In this document: piece by piece, positions 25,043 through 34,334 of the stretch | How the letters are laid out: each line of letters begins with the position of its first letter | How positions within the stretch are numbered: the first letter of the stretch is position 1 | From: Pseudotamlana haliotis | GTDB lineage: Bacteria; Bacteroidota; Bacteroidia; Flavobacteriales; Flavobacteriaceae | Reading direction: 5' to 3' | DNA: 64,000 nt | NCBI RefSeq assembly: GCF_008806375.1 | Contig: NZ_WAAT01000004.1 | Location: 124,215-188,214 of the forward strand | The notes under the pieces: generated by a model | What the model was told of the DNA's origin: nothing | Seen by the model: the letters and a program-made list of their open reading frames with translations, nothing else | The model's database searches: none | Made by a program: the position numbers and the translations under genes

Positions 25043-28000
25043 CTAATTTTTAATAACTTTAACGCTATGATTAACGGTGCCTGTAAAAACATTTACCAAG
25101 TACAAACCGCTTGGTAAGTCACTCAAAGATACTTGTACTCTACCTGAAAAACTTTTAGCATTTATGGTTTTTATGCTTTGACCTAGCTGATTTACAATAC
25201 TGATTTCGGCATTTCCTTGAAATGAGTTATTCCATTTTATGTTAAGCACATCTTTAACCGGATTTGGAAACACCTTGACTTCAGTGGCTTCAGCTATAGC
25301 GTCGGTAGATAGCGTTCGCTCTCCTTTAATGCGCCAAATCTTACCATTTTGCTTAGAAAGGGCATACAACTCACCGTTGGCATCCATTCCGAAGCGTAAA
25401 TCGGCACGCGAATAATCGGCTAAATTTAAAAAGCTGGTTTGATTAAGGTTTTCATCATAAATTATAAATTCTTTGATTTCAGCAAAAGACTGGCCAGAAA
25501 TCATGTCACTTTCTTCAGTATAAAAAATACGGCCCTTTACTACATCTCCAAAAATATATTTGCCTTGAAGGTCTGGGTAAGTATTTCCTCGGTAAACGAA
25601 ACCACCCACAAGTGCGAAGCCTTCATCGTGATCGTATTCAGCAACAGGATAAGTATAGCCAAAATTATCAACTGCAGGCAGCGGATATACGTTATTAGGG
25701 TCGTTTGTCTTAAACAAGAAAGAGCCTTCTCGTTCATTCCAGCCATAATTGGCACCTGGTTCGCCTATATAAACGCCATCAACATTTTTCTCTCCAATAT
25801 TTCCAATAAACATTTTATTGGTGCCTTCTGTATCCCAACTAAAACGATGCGGATTTCTAAAACCATAAACATAAATTTCACCTAAGGCCCCTGCATTACC
25901 TACAAATGGGTTATTACTTGGGATACCATAATTGCCGTTAGGAGCGTTATTCCCTTGCGGATCAATTCGTAATAATTTACCATGCGGCGTGCTAAGATCT
26001 TGCGGTGCTCCTGAAAACACAGGGTTTTCTTCGCCATCACCAAGAGCGAGATATAGTAAACCGTAATCATCACTTCCTGGGGTAGCATTGGGGTTGAATC
26101 CTATTTGTTGAAAACCATGAAGGTAAGTGTCAAACCCAATTCTTATGACTTCACGTTTTGTTCCTGAGAATACGTTGGCCGACGAGTCTGAAGCCGTCCA
26201 CTCTGTAATAATACCATGCATATCATCAGTCCCGGCTGAAGTATAATCTGGTGTGTAAGCGCTTAAAGCACCAAATCTCTCAGTATGTACGGTATAAAAC
26301 TTACCATTGTTGGCAAATTCAGGATGAAAGGCGAAGAAACCAAAGCCAGAACCTAATCGTGGTTCTTCAGCAAAATATGGAAATTGTGCACTTACATCTA
26401 AATAGGTTGAAACGTTTCCGTTTATTATGACGTGTAATTTGTCGTTTAGGTCATTTACAAAAAGGCGTCCACTACCATCATTAGCATGGTCTAAAAAATT
26501 AATTCTAGTATTCGGGTTACCTCCATTACTTGCAGGAATGGTCACAAACTCTTCTAAAATAAGCCCTAAACCATCAGTATGAATACGCTCTACAATTGGA
26601 TTGTCAAGCGGTTGACTAGGATCAGGAATAGGTTCTTCATGAATACAGGTGTCAGTATGTGGGTGAGTTAAATTTTCTTCATTGTGATGTAAATAAATAT
26701 CATCGATACTAAAAGTCCCCGTAATACCGTCTCTCTGACTTTGTTTCATCAAAAAGGTGGTTAGAGCATTAGAAGCACTACCATTACGGTAGTTGATATC
26801 ACTGCGCAATAACCTTGGTTTCTCTTCATCATTACCTTGAATGTAGATTTTATAGGTATCTGTCGTGTTATCTGAAACCATCCAAACACAGTACCACAAA
26901 TCATTATCAAGATCTTCTAAACCTCTAAAAGAACCACCATCACGTACATTAAGTTCGTCTCCAGAAATATTAATCTGACTTTCAAAATCGGCATATTCAG
27001 AAGGTATTTGAACATCTGAAAAACCAACATTTTCATTGAGCGAACCATTACGCTTCATTCGGAAGAATAGTGTACCTGTTTCACAGTCTCTAACATCTGG
27101 AATGTCACGGTAAACCGTAGCTTCAGACGCATCAAAAGTCATGATTTGATTCGTACTATACTCAGGATCAGTTGCCACCTTGGCATCATCTGTGTTGGCG
27201 ATCCACTGATCTTGACCGTTAATATTACCTAAATTTAGGTTTTCAAAGTTTTCAATTAAGGTGAATTTTGAAATTGAAGACACTTCAACAGGAATAGAAA
27301 GATTTTCTTTTTGGTTATCAAGGTAAAATTGATCAAGATAAACTAAGCTGTTTCCTATTTGATTAGGGTCATTAAGAAAATAAAGGCTTTGTAATGACGC
27401 AGTAGTGTTGTTACGAAACGTGAAAGTGTTTACACCACCTGTGATTTCCGCTTGAGCAGGAAAAACATGAGCACCACCTTGTACAAAGACTTGGAAACTA
27501 TCATTTTGATTGTCTGCAACCAACCAAATGTTATAAACAACATTGTTTTCTAGTTGAATATTATTAAAATAGTCTGCTGAACCTCCATTTTGAATGCCGA
27601 TTTGACCATTTTTTAAAATGAGTTGTACCTCAAAATCATTCTCTAAATCCAATTGCCCTGTTCCACTATCAGTTAAACGTGGGGCTATTAAATCACTAAG
27701 ACCGATAGATGTACTAGTATTAGCTAAATCTTCAGTAAGCAATTGAAAAAATAAAGTCCCAGAATCCCCTTCTACAATGCTTTGGTTATTTAAAGGTTTG
27801 TATGCGTTTCCGCGGAATTGCACATTGTTAGGATCTAACATTAAAGCCTTCCCTGTAAAGGCTTCATTGGGTTCAGAATCAACTATGGCACCATCTAAAG
27901 CACCTGGTGGATTGGCAACCCAACCGTCTTGATCTCTAATGCTTCCGTTGAGTTTATTATCAAAATTTTCAATGAGACAAAAATCAGTACACACAGCGTT

Positions 28001-28480
28001 TGATGATGTGTCTTGAAATACCTCAACTTCAGCTAAAGAAAGTATATTGGTATCTGCTAATTGAATACGAACATAACGGCCGCTCACTGAAACTGGAATG
28101 TTCAATGATTCATCAATATTTTCAGAAACAAAGATGTACTCGACTGAACAATCTGATAGGATATCTGAATAACTACGTGAGCTTAAATCACTGTCTGAAA
28201 TAAAAATATAAAAGTTAGAAAGACTGGTTGATCCCTTAAATAATTTAATTAGGTCAATATTAGTATCTGATTGTAAATCAACCTGCCACCAAGAATTTAA
28301 CTGACTATTAGTTTGTGTGAATGTATTGTTGTTATCATCTACAGCACGATCTGAAGTACCGGAAGAAGCTGTAGAGCTTTGTTGGGTTGGTTTGCCCTTA
28401 GCTTGGTTTGAAGTTTGTGCGTTTAATGGCATAAAAATGCAGCATAAAAAGCATAAACCTACGGTTATGTTTCTTAACAT
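25043..28480 (-). CDS. secreted multidomain PQQ-type sugar dehydrogenase-like protein with type IX tail
   Basis: This 1145-residue protein has a signal peptide (ends LNAQ, residue 22). An F5/8-type C (discoidin) carbohydrate-binding domain spans about 25-155 (SGRYVRIQLADTNILSLAEVEVF). Two laminin-G-like regions follow (about 165-390 and 405-610). A six-bladed glucose/sorbosone dehydrogenase propeller covers about 640-1045 (LALGDGEENP, VYGFRNPHRFSWD). The C-terminal type IX sorting domain starts near 1072 (VKVFPNPVKDVLNI). It should be exported and held on or released from the surface, oxidising sugars or sugar polymers with PQQ or a similar cofactor. A palindrome, TGGTTAACCA, lies 61 bases upstream and also appears in related form before the alginate lyase gene. 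Confidence 0.85.
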   Translation of the reverse strand: MLRNITVGLCFLCCIFMPLNAQTSNQAKGKPTQQSSTASSGTSDRAVDDNNNTFTQTNSQLNSWWQVDLQSDTNIDLIKLFKGSTSLSNFYIFISDSDLSSRSYSDILSDCSVEYIFVSENIDESLNIPVSVSGRYVRIQLADTNILSLAEVEVFQDTSSNAVCTDFCLIENFDNKLNGSIRDQDGWVANPPGALDGAIVDSEPNEAFTGKALMLDPNNVQFRGNAYKPLNNQSIVEGDSGTLFFQLLTEDLANTSTSIGLSDLIAPRLTDSGTGQLDLENDFEVQLILKNGQIGIQNGGSADYFNNIQLENNVVYNIWLVADNQNDSFQVFVQGGAHVFPAQAEITGGVNTFTFRNNTTASLQSLYFLNDPNQIGNSLVYLDQFYLDNQKENLSIPVEVSSISKFTLIENFENLNLGNINGQDQWIANTDDAKVATDPEYSTNQIMTFDASEATVYRDIPDVRDCETGTLFFRMKRNGSLNENVGFSDVQIPSEYADFESQINISGDELNVRDGGSFRGLEDLDNDLWYCVWMVSDNTTDTYKIYIQGNDEEKPRLLRSDINYRNGSASNALTTFLMKQSQRDGITGTFSIDDIYLHHNEENLTHPHTDTCIHEEPIPDPSQPLDNPIVERIHTDGLGLILEEFVTIPASNGGNPNTRINFLDHANDGSGRLFVNDLNDKLHVIINGNVSTYLDVSAQFPYFAEEPRLGSGFGFFAFHPEFANNGKFYTVHTERFGALSAYTPDYTSAGTDDMHGIITEWTASDSSANVFSGTKREVIRIGFDTYLHGFQQIGFNPNATPGSDDYGLLYLALGDGEENPVFSGAPQDLSTPHGKLLRIDPQGNNAPNGNYGIPSNNPFVGNAGALGEIYVYGFRNPHRFSWDTEGTNKMFIGNIGEKNVDGVYIGEPGANYGWNEREGSFLFKTNDPNNVYPLPAVDNFGYTYPVAEYDHDEGFALVGGFVYRGNTYPDLQGKYIFGDVVKGRIFYTEESDMISGQSFAEIKEFIIYDENLNQTSFLNLADYSRADLRFGMDANGELYALSKQNGKIWRIKGERTLSTDAIAEATEVKVFPNPVKDVLNIKWNNSFQGNAEISIVNQLGQSIKTINAKSFSGRVQVSLSDLPSGLYLVNVFTGTVNHSVKVIKN

Positions 28481-28540
28481 GGTTTAGTTTTGGTTAGTTT
28501 TTGGTGCCTAAATATAGAAAATATATGACAAGCAAAAAAA

Positions 28541-28552
28541 TTGGTTAACCAG
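28541..28552. promoter_or_regulatory. candidate operator TTGGTTAACCAG upstream of the secreted dehydrogenase
   Basis: TGGTTAACCA at 28542-28551 is a perfect palindrome upstream of the start at 28480. The same core, TGGTnnACC, occurs upstream of the PL7 alginate lyase gene (55293-55315). A shared regulator of GntR or LacI type is possible. No such regulator gene is in the window. Confidence 0.35.
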
Positions 28553-28574
28553 ATTTCCGCTAGAAACGAATCTT

Positions 28575-30344
28575 TTAAACTATTGCTTCTATGTTATTTA
28601 CTATACCTTCTTCCAAATACGATCGTGTAAAATACTTTTTAAGAAAATGATGCGCGTTTTCACAGAAGATCATTTCTGATATCGTTTCTGGAGTTAAACC
28701 TAACATAAGATCTTGGAGTTCATCTTCCGTGAAAACGGTATAAGACGTTTCTTGAATATTAAGAATTTTAAAATTTTCCCATAACGGGTCAAAATTAAGA
28801 TGAATAGATTTTGCTACTCTATTTTTAAAACCATCTAGAGTTTTAGCTGAATTAAAATTATCAAACGGGTCAACAATGCCATCATTGTCTGAACCTAAAC
28901 AAATGGTTTTCCAAGCTTCAATTTCTTCGTAGCGATGATTAGGATTTTGAGAATTGTGAGCTCTAATATGTTCCAAATTCACTTTTGCAATATGAAAAAC
29001 ATTGGTTAAGAACATTTGTGTATGCAATTTATTTAACGTTTCCTCTTTTGTAAAGCGTCTTTTATAGGTTTTCATTAGTGCTTTAAACTTCCCTCCTGGC
29101 ATACGGCCATCGTGCATGCATACCCCGATAATCCCATCGGAATCAAAAACCTCTCTAATGTCTTGATCAGTGATATTAATATCCCAACGGCTTATATAAG
29201 AGTTTTTGTCGAGTTTATTAGTATCTGGCTGTTCAGCCGCTCTGGCTCTTGTAGAAATACCGTTTATCGCAGTATGACTGATAATTATAGGCACATGATC
29301 ACCCACGTCTCTAAGGGATTTTACAATGCTGAAATAATCATTTCTAGCTTCTAAAGACATGTGCTTAGTATCGATAAGAATACGTTGGCCATTCACTGTT
29401 GAAAGTAGATGATCCTTTATTAAAACCTTTCCGAAGGCTGTTATGCCTGCATCTAATCCTGGTTTTTGATTAAAAACATTGGAGAAACCTGGAAGCAGTT
29501 TGTTTTTAGGATCACCAAAACTTTTGGCATGTCCCGTTAATAGATTATTGAAATGGTGTGCGAATGTGATAAAAAAGGGTGTGAATTCAAATTCATCCTT
29601 ATTCTTAAGGCGCCTCACATTTTGTATAAAACTGTTTATTAAATCGGTTTTGTTTTCATCTGAAAGTCCGTCAATAGTGCTTGAACCAAATAAATCGGTT
29701 CTTTTATATTTACCCAAAGCATGCATGCCTTCAATTGTGACTATTCCAGCAATAATATTTTGATTTTCCAAGGCAGCATATTCTTCATAGTTAGAAACCA
29801 TCTGAAATTTTGGCCTGATTTCATAAGTTTCATTTGGTGACTCGCTATTGTGACTTTCTTTAAGATAGGTATATTCACAAGCCAAATCGTCATCGAAATA
29901 ATCAACCACTTCTGAGCCATGAGCACTATCCAAATAGCCTGTTACTTTAGTTTCTGAAAACCCTGTGAGGACCTGAAAAATCTTAGCATCAAGGTGTAAC
30001 TTCAGATTAATGCCAAAAACGCGACCTAAAATGAAACGTTGGCTAGCCGTTGAAGATGAAAATGGTCTATTGGGCTTAACAAATTGCCTTTCAATAGGGT
30101 AAATGGATAAAAACAGGAGTCGATTTTCACCATCATGACAATGATCTAAATTTGATTGCGTGTATGTGGCTAAATCGTTAACAAAGAGGTTGACCATGAG
30201 TCGTCTTAGACTAAATCCTAAAACACCCTTAAATAAGGTTTTGGTACAAGGATTTTTCTTGTAGGTCCAGATATCAGTGATTTCAGAATTGTTTGCAGGT
30301 TTGAATGAAGGGTGACAATGTAGGTCGGCTATAGGTCTGCTCAT
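28575..30344 (-). CDS. amidohydrolase-superfamily protein, peptidase M19 (membrane dipeptidase)-like
   Basis: This 589-residue protein has no signal peptide. It starts with the metal-binding pattern ADLHCHPSF (residues 6-14, H-x-H). The middle carries VTIEGMHALG and the PIIISHTAINGIS region, and later CLGSDNDGIVDPFDNF. Together they match the first metal site, bridging region, histidines and GSD-DG motif of M19 dipeptidases and related amidohydrolases. It is longer than typical M19 enzymes (350-400 residues), with insertions in the first 250 residues. The substrate may be a peptide, lactone or other amide. It follows the patatin gene by 42 bases, so they are probably co-transcribed. Confidence 0.7.
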   Translation of the reverse strand: MSRPIADLHCHPSFKPANNSEITDIWTYKKNPCTKTLFKGVLGFSLRRLMVNLFVNDLATYTQSNLDHCHDGENRLLFLSIYPIERQFVKPNRPFSSSTASQRFILGRVFGINLKLHLDAKIFQVLTGFSETKVTGYLDSAHGSEVVDYFDDDLACEYTYLKESHNSESPNETYEIRPKFQMVSNYEEYAALENQNIIAGIVTIEGMHALGKYKRTDLFGSSTIDGLSDENKTDLINSFIQNVRRLKNKDEFEFTPFFITFAHHFNNLLTGHAKSFGDPKNKLLPGFSNVFNQKPGLDAGITAFGKVLIKDHLLSTVNGQRILIDTKHMSLEARNDYFSIVKSLRDVGDHVPIIISHTAINGISTRARAAEQPDTNKLDKNSYISRWDINITDQDIREVFDSDGIIGVCMHDGRMPGGKFKALMKTYKRRFTKEETLNKLHTQMFLTNVFHIAKVNLEHIRAHNSQNPNHRYEEIEAWKTICLGSDNDGIVDPFDNFNSAKTLDGFKNRVAKSIHLNFDPLWENFKILNIQETSYTVFTEDELQDLMLGLTPETISEMIFCENAHHFLKKYFTRSYLEEGIVNNIEAIV

Positions 30345-30386
30345 TGGTTTGGTTTAAAGAATAAAAGTACAATTTAATTTATAAAA

Positions 30387-32096
30387 TTAGGGTTTGAGTT
30401 GGTTCACTAACCAGAGTGGATTGGCATTGAAGTTTTTCCAATCGGTTTCTAAAGTGCTATACATGACTTCTACTTCAGGAAAATCAACAAATAAATTTTC
30501 ATGATCTTTTTTTAAGTCTAAAATGTAGTCCATGAGCTCATAGCAGATGGTAAATTGCCCGCAGGCAATCAATTTTTCCATGCGATTTTTAGTGACGTCT
30601 ACTTTGTCCCACCATAAAGTTGTTGGGGTTTCAGAAGCCGTTAAACATACATATTCTAGGACTTTACTTGGTGCAGGAATGGCCTTGTTGTAGTTTTTGC
30701 CTTTATTATAAGGTGTTTTTTGTCCGTTTAACTTATAAACCGTAGCTGTAATACGCTTGTTTTTTAAAGCATTTTTTGAGTAAAACAAGTCGTAATTTAA
30801 GCGTCGCATTTGTTTTAAAAACACATCGTTAATCATACTCATTGCTGAAGTTAAACGTTCAGAAAGCATGCGCTGAATTAAACTGATATCTAATTTCTGA
30901 AAAGTTAAAACATCGTCTAACAAAGGCTCTGGAACCTGCCTTTTAAAGATACTTTTTAATCGGGAAAGTACGGACATTTTAATCACTGAAGCCACTATAC
31001 CAAAAAGTGTTAAGAGCATGCCCGCACCTAAAATCACACCACCTAAAATATAAAGACTGCTATAGGCTTGAACTCCAAAAACATGCATATCATTCAATAC
31101 AATAATTATTAAACCTAGCAATAAAACAATCCAGTATAAAGGTTTTAAAGTAAAGTACTTAAGTGTTTTATTTACAATTTGTTTAAACGTTGATTTTTTT
31201 TCTACTTGTGTATCATCAGGTTTCCAGGGTTGCATTTTAAAACTTCCCACATCATTCACAATTATGAGGTCTAAAGTGTTTTTCATACGATCATCAATAA
31301 GCATCATACTTCCAATACCTTGATTATCGGCGATACCACCATCCATAATCCCAATACCATCAATGAAATGATCTAGTGATTTGAGGTTTTTATAATCAGT
31401 GTCTGTTTGATTTTTAAAATAATCGTCGGGAAATACTAAAGGCTCAAAACCTACAGGGAAACAGGACGATGAGGCGATCACATCCCCTAGCTCCACTTGA
31501 TAACGAAGCGCATTAACTTCCTTCTGATTGTTTTTATATAGCGGGGTGTTGCCAAAATAACCATGATTTTGAAATCGAAATGTGAGTCCGAATGAAAAAT
31601 CGGTGGCATTAAAACAAACTTGTTCTAGCTGCTTAATTTTATCTTTTTTTAAGTTTTCAAACGTACCTTGAAATAAAGGCATTTCCGAATAGGTTAAGGC
31701 GAAAGCATTAATAAGTGACCTTTTTTTATACGGATTAGCCTTCCAAACGGTATCGTCTTCAAGTTTTGCTATGGCGTTTTCTAAAAGTTTATCATTTTCA
31801 GGAGTAAACGTGCTATAGAAAGTTTTAAAGAAACTATCAAAATTATAATCAGGAGCTTGCACGGCTTTGGTATATGCGACCCCAGTTAAAGTTCCCCCAC
31901 TTACCGTACTTATAGCTTTAACACGTTTCAATAAGGTTTGGTTTTCATAGGAAATTTGCTCTAAGTAAGATAAAATCCCTAAAGCGTAAAAGGTGGCACG
32001 ATACCCACCTCCGCTAAAGCAAAGCCCTATTTTTTCAAAAGGTTTAAACTGGTTTGACATTGATTGTTTAGCTTGTGATAAATTACTGTATTTCAA
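30387..32096 (-). CDS. patatin-like phospholipase with two central membrane helices
   Basis: This 569-residue protein begins with a patatin domain: the oxyanion loop CFSGGGYRATFYALG (about residues 27-41), the nucleophile serine in STVSGGTLTG (near residue 67) and the catalytic aspartate in DGGIADNQG (near 252). Two or three hydrophobic helices follow (about 320-385), then a C-terminal cytoplasmic domain of 180 residues. The membrane helices split the enzyme in an unusual way and should tether it to the inner membrane. It probably hydrolyses acyl lipids. The gene is the third of four on this strand, after two small envelope-protein genes. Confidence 0.78.
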   Translation of the reverse strand: MKYSNLSQAKQSMSNQFKPFEKIGLCFSGGGYRATFYALGILSYLEQISYENQTLLKRVKAISTVSGGTLTGVAYTKAVQAPDYNFDSFFKTFYSTFTPENDKLLENAIAKLEDDTVWKANPYKKRSLINAFALTYSEMPLFQGTFENLKKDKIKQLEQVCFNATDFSFGLTFRFQNHGYFGNTPLYKNNQKEVNALRYQVELGDVIASSSCFPVGFEPLVFPDDYFKNQTDTDYKNLKSLDHFIDGIGIMDGGIADNQGIGSMMLIDDRMKNTLDLIIVNDVGSFKMQPWKPDDTQVEKKSTFKQIVNKTLKYFTLKPLYWIVLLLGLIIIVLNDMHVFGVQAYSSLYILGGVILGAGMLLTLFGIVASVIKMSVLSRLKSIFKRQVPEPLLDDVLTFQKLDISLIQRMLSERLTSAMSMINDVFLKQMRRLNYDLFYSKNALKNKRITATVYKLNGQKTPYNKGKNYNKAIPAPSKVLEYVCLTASETPTTLWWDKVDVTKNRMEKLIACGQFTICYELMDYILDLKKDHENLFVDFPEVEVMYSTLETDWKNFNANPLWLVNQLKP

Positions 32097-32142
32097 CTCT
32101 ATAAAGATATATGATTTCCGGGTATTTCAGGTCAGTAGCTTA

Positions 32143-32712
32143 TTAATGTGCTATCAATACACCTATAACAACACCAACAACGACGCCTACTCCAACCTTT
32201 CCAAAGTTTTTCCAAAATTGCTTTTTCTTATAAGTTTTAAGCGCTTCATTAGCTTTGTCTAAATGGGTGTTAGTTAGTAGCAAGGCATTTTGTGTGTTTT
32301 CAACTGTAGATTCTAAGTCATTTAAACCTAATTTTAAATCAGTGATATTTCTTTTGTATAAGGCTTGTTGCTCATTACAGGCGTTGAATAATATTTGATA
32401 ATGCTTTTGGTTTTCAGAATAATTTTTATGATATAAACTAATGGCTTCCATGAGGCTGCTATTGGCTTCCTCATCCAAAAGCATTCTTAAATCTTGAAAA
32501 TATTGGAAGCTTACAGCATTAAACACATAAAGTGTACTGTTTGTTTTGTTTATTAAATAATTAGAAGACTTGATTTCAATCGGTTTTTCTAGCTGTTTGG
32601 CATAAGTTTCATGAACCGTAGTGGTATCTCCTGTGACAGTAACACTTCCCTGAGCCCATAAAACACTTTTAAAGCAGGTTGTGAACAAAATATTAAGTAA
32701 AAAGAGCTTCAT
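32143..32712 (-). CDS. exported protein with a C-terminal glycine/valine-rich membrane helix
   Basis: This 189-residue protein has a signal peptide (about 1-20, LWAQ). The central part (70-165) is mostly helical with coiled-coil character. A basic patch KKKQFWKNFGK is followed by a C-terminal hydrophobic segment of alternating glycine and valine ending VLIAH. Function is unknown. It lies 15 bases after a single-pass coiled-coil protein gene and 46 bases before the patatin gene, so it may form a complex with them in the envelope. Confidence 0.6.
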   Translation of the reverse strand: MKLFLLNILFTTCFKSVLWAQGSVTVTGDTTTVHETYAKQLEKPIEIKSSNYLINKTNSTLYVFNAVSFQYFQDLRMLLDEEANSSLMEAISLYHKNYSENQKHYQILFNACNEQQALYKRNITDLKLGLNDLESTVENTQNALLLTNTHLDKANEALKTYKKKQFWKNFGKVGVGVVVGVVIGVLIAH

Positions 32713-32727
32713 AAATAAGGGGTTTGT

Positions 32728-33096
32728 TTAGTTGAAAACAGAATCTTTTGCTTTTAGAGTAATAAGACGTTCCTGTTTCACTTTTAGTAAGGAATCAATG
32801 ACTATGCGCTGCTTAAATGTTCCTACTTTAGCGCGTTCATGTTCTAAATTGACAATGTCAATTTCATTCTGAATTGTCTCGTTTTCTAATTGGTAATTTG
32901 AAATAACCGCTTGTAACTGTTCTATTTCGGTTTTAGCTTTTTGATTTGAAAACAGAGCGGAATCTAAACTTTGTTTTACCAGTTTCAATTCAGTTTCAAT
33001 CTTATCCAATGCACGATCGTTGAATATAGATTTTAGTAAATGCCCTATGGAAAGTATTAGTATTAGAACCAGAATGATTTTGTAAACATTTGACAT
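32728..33096 (-). CDS. single-pass membrane coiled-coil protein
   Basis: This 122-residue protein has one N-terminal membrane helix (IILVLILILSIGHLL, residues 7-21). The rest is a coiled coil (about 30-118) rich in glutamate, leucine and lysine. There is no recognisable enzyme domain. It is the first gene of a four-gene run (coiled coil, exported helical protein, patatin, M19-like) and could be a scaffold or length ruler. Bases 33097-33362, between it and the divergent SDR gene, hold only promoter-like AT-rich DNA. Confidence 0.6.
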   Translation of the reverse strand: MSNVYKIILVLILILSIGHLLKSIFNDRALDKIETELKLVKQSLDSALFSNQKAKTEIEQLQAVISNYQLENETIQNEIDIVNLEHERAKVGTFKQRIVIDSLLKVKQERLITLKAKDSVFN

Positions 33097-33362
33097 AAAA
33101 GCTGTTTAATTGTAGTCTTTGTCTTAAAAAAAGACGAATGTATAAAAAATTAACAAGAAATAGACTTCATTTAAACACTAAGGGATTGACGTTTCTAGTC
33201 TGTTTTTATACCATTTATTCGATAAAAATAAATTTCTTTTAACTCATAAATTAACCTTAAAACTATATAAGATTTATGGTCTTTTTTGTGCTAATTCGTA
33301 ACTTAGAAGCTTAAAAAAAATGTAAGATTTTGCACTTGCATAGAACGCTAAAAAAAAGAAAA

Positions 33363-34082
33363 ATGACAGAATTTAAAGGAAAAAAAGCCATTATTACGGG
33401 TGGCAGCAGAGGTTTAGGAAAAGCTACAGCTTTAGAATTTGCCAAAGAAGGTATTGATGTGGCTATCACAGGCAGAAATGAAGACACACTAAAGGAAACC
33501 GTTAGTGAAATTAAGGCGCTTGGTGTCAATGCTACTTACGCCGCTTTTGATATTAGTGATTATGAAGCTGTTAAACCAGCAATTAAAAATCTAATTGGTA
33601 CACTTGGAGGCATTGATATTTTAGTGAATAACGCTGGAATTGCAGCCTTTGGTACTTTAAATGACATGCCTGTTGATCAATGGACTCAAATTATGCAAAC
33701 CAACGTGATGGGCATGTATTACGTAACTAAAGAAGTTTTACCGCATCTTATTAATCAAAATGAAGGTGAAATTATTAATGTATCTTCAACAGCTGGATTA
33801 AGTGGTAATGCTACAACTTCAGCATATTCGGCATCTAAATTTGCAGTTATTGGCCTATCGGAATCCTTGATGAAAGAAGTGCGTAAAAATAATATTCGTG
33901 TGTGTACATTAACACCAAGTACCATTGTTTCAGATATGTCTGTTGATTTAGGTATCGCCAACAAAGATTCTGAAGATACTGTTTTACAACCTGAAGATTT
34001 TGCAGAGTTAATTGTAGCAGGGTTGAAACTTCCACGTCGCGCTATGTTAAAAAGTGCTGCATTATGGTCTACAAACCCGTAA
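33363..34082 (+). CDS. short-chain dehydrogenase/reductase, FabG-like
   Basis: I chose the ATG at 33363 (239 residues, MTEFKGKKAIITGG) over one 33 bases upstream, because it gives the standard family start. It has the classical SDR features: nucleotide loop TGGSRGLG (12-19), NNAG (89-92), catalytic S142, Y155 and K159 in SAYSASK. It is an NAD(P)H-dependent oxidoreductase of the 3-oxoacyl-ACP reductase type, but the substrate is not defined. It is monocistronic and ends at a strong terminator. Confidence 0.88.
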   Translation: MTEFKGKKAIITGGSRGLGKATALEFAKEGIDVAITGRNEDTLKETVSEIKALGVNATYAAFDISDYEAVKPAIKNLIGTLGGIDILVNNAGIAAFGTLNDMPVDQWTQIMQTNVMGMYYVTKEVLPHLINQNEGEIINVSSTAGLSGNATTSAYSASKFAVIGLSESLMKEVRKNNIRVCTLTPSTIVSDMSVDLGIANKDSEDTVLQPEDFAELIVAGLKLPRRAMLKSAALWSTNP

Positions 34083-34100
34083 ACCAATAATAACAATTTT

Positions 34101-34139
34101 AAAAAAGCGAGACCTTAAAAATTAAGATCTCGCTTTTTT
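34101..34139 (+). terminator. intrinsic terminator of the SDR gene
   Basis: AAAAAAGCGAGA, after a short mismatch, pairs with TCTCGCTTTTTT, with inner CTT/AAG pairs and a short A-rich loop. It lies about 20 bases past the SDR stop and ends in six T. Confidence 0.85.
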
Positions 34140-34334
34140 CGAGTGACTAATTCGAAATAAATTTTTCATCAATAAATATATGTATTCAAGCTGTTTAACT
34201 TTTCATTTATAAAGTTACCACCCTAAAACCGTACAATGTATTTCATATATTACAAATCGTGAAAGATATGTAACATGCTTATTGAAACCCTATGAATAAA
34301 GGATTAGATCGAGAGTTAATAAAGCATTTACCAA

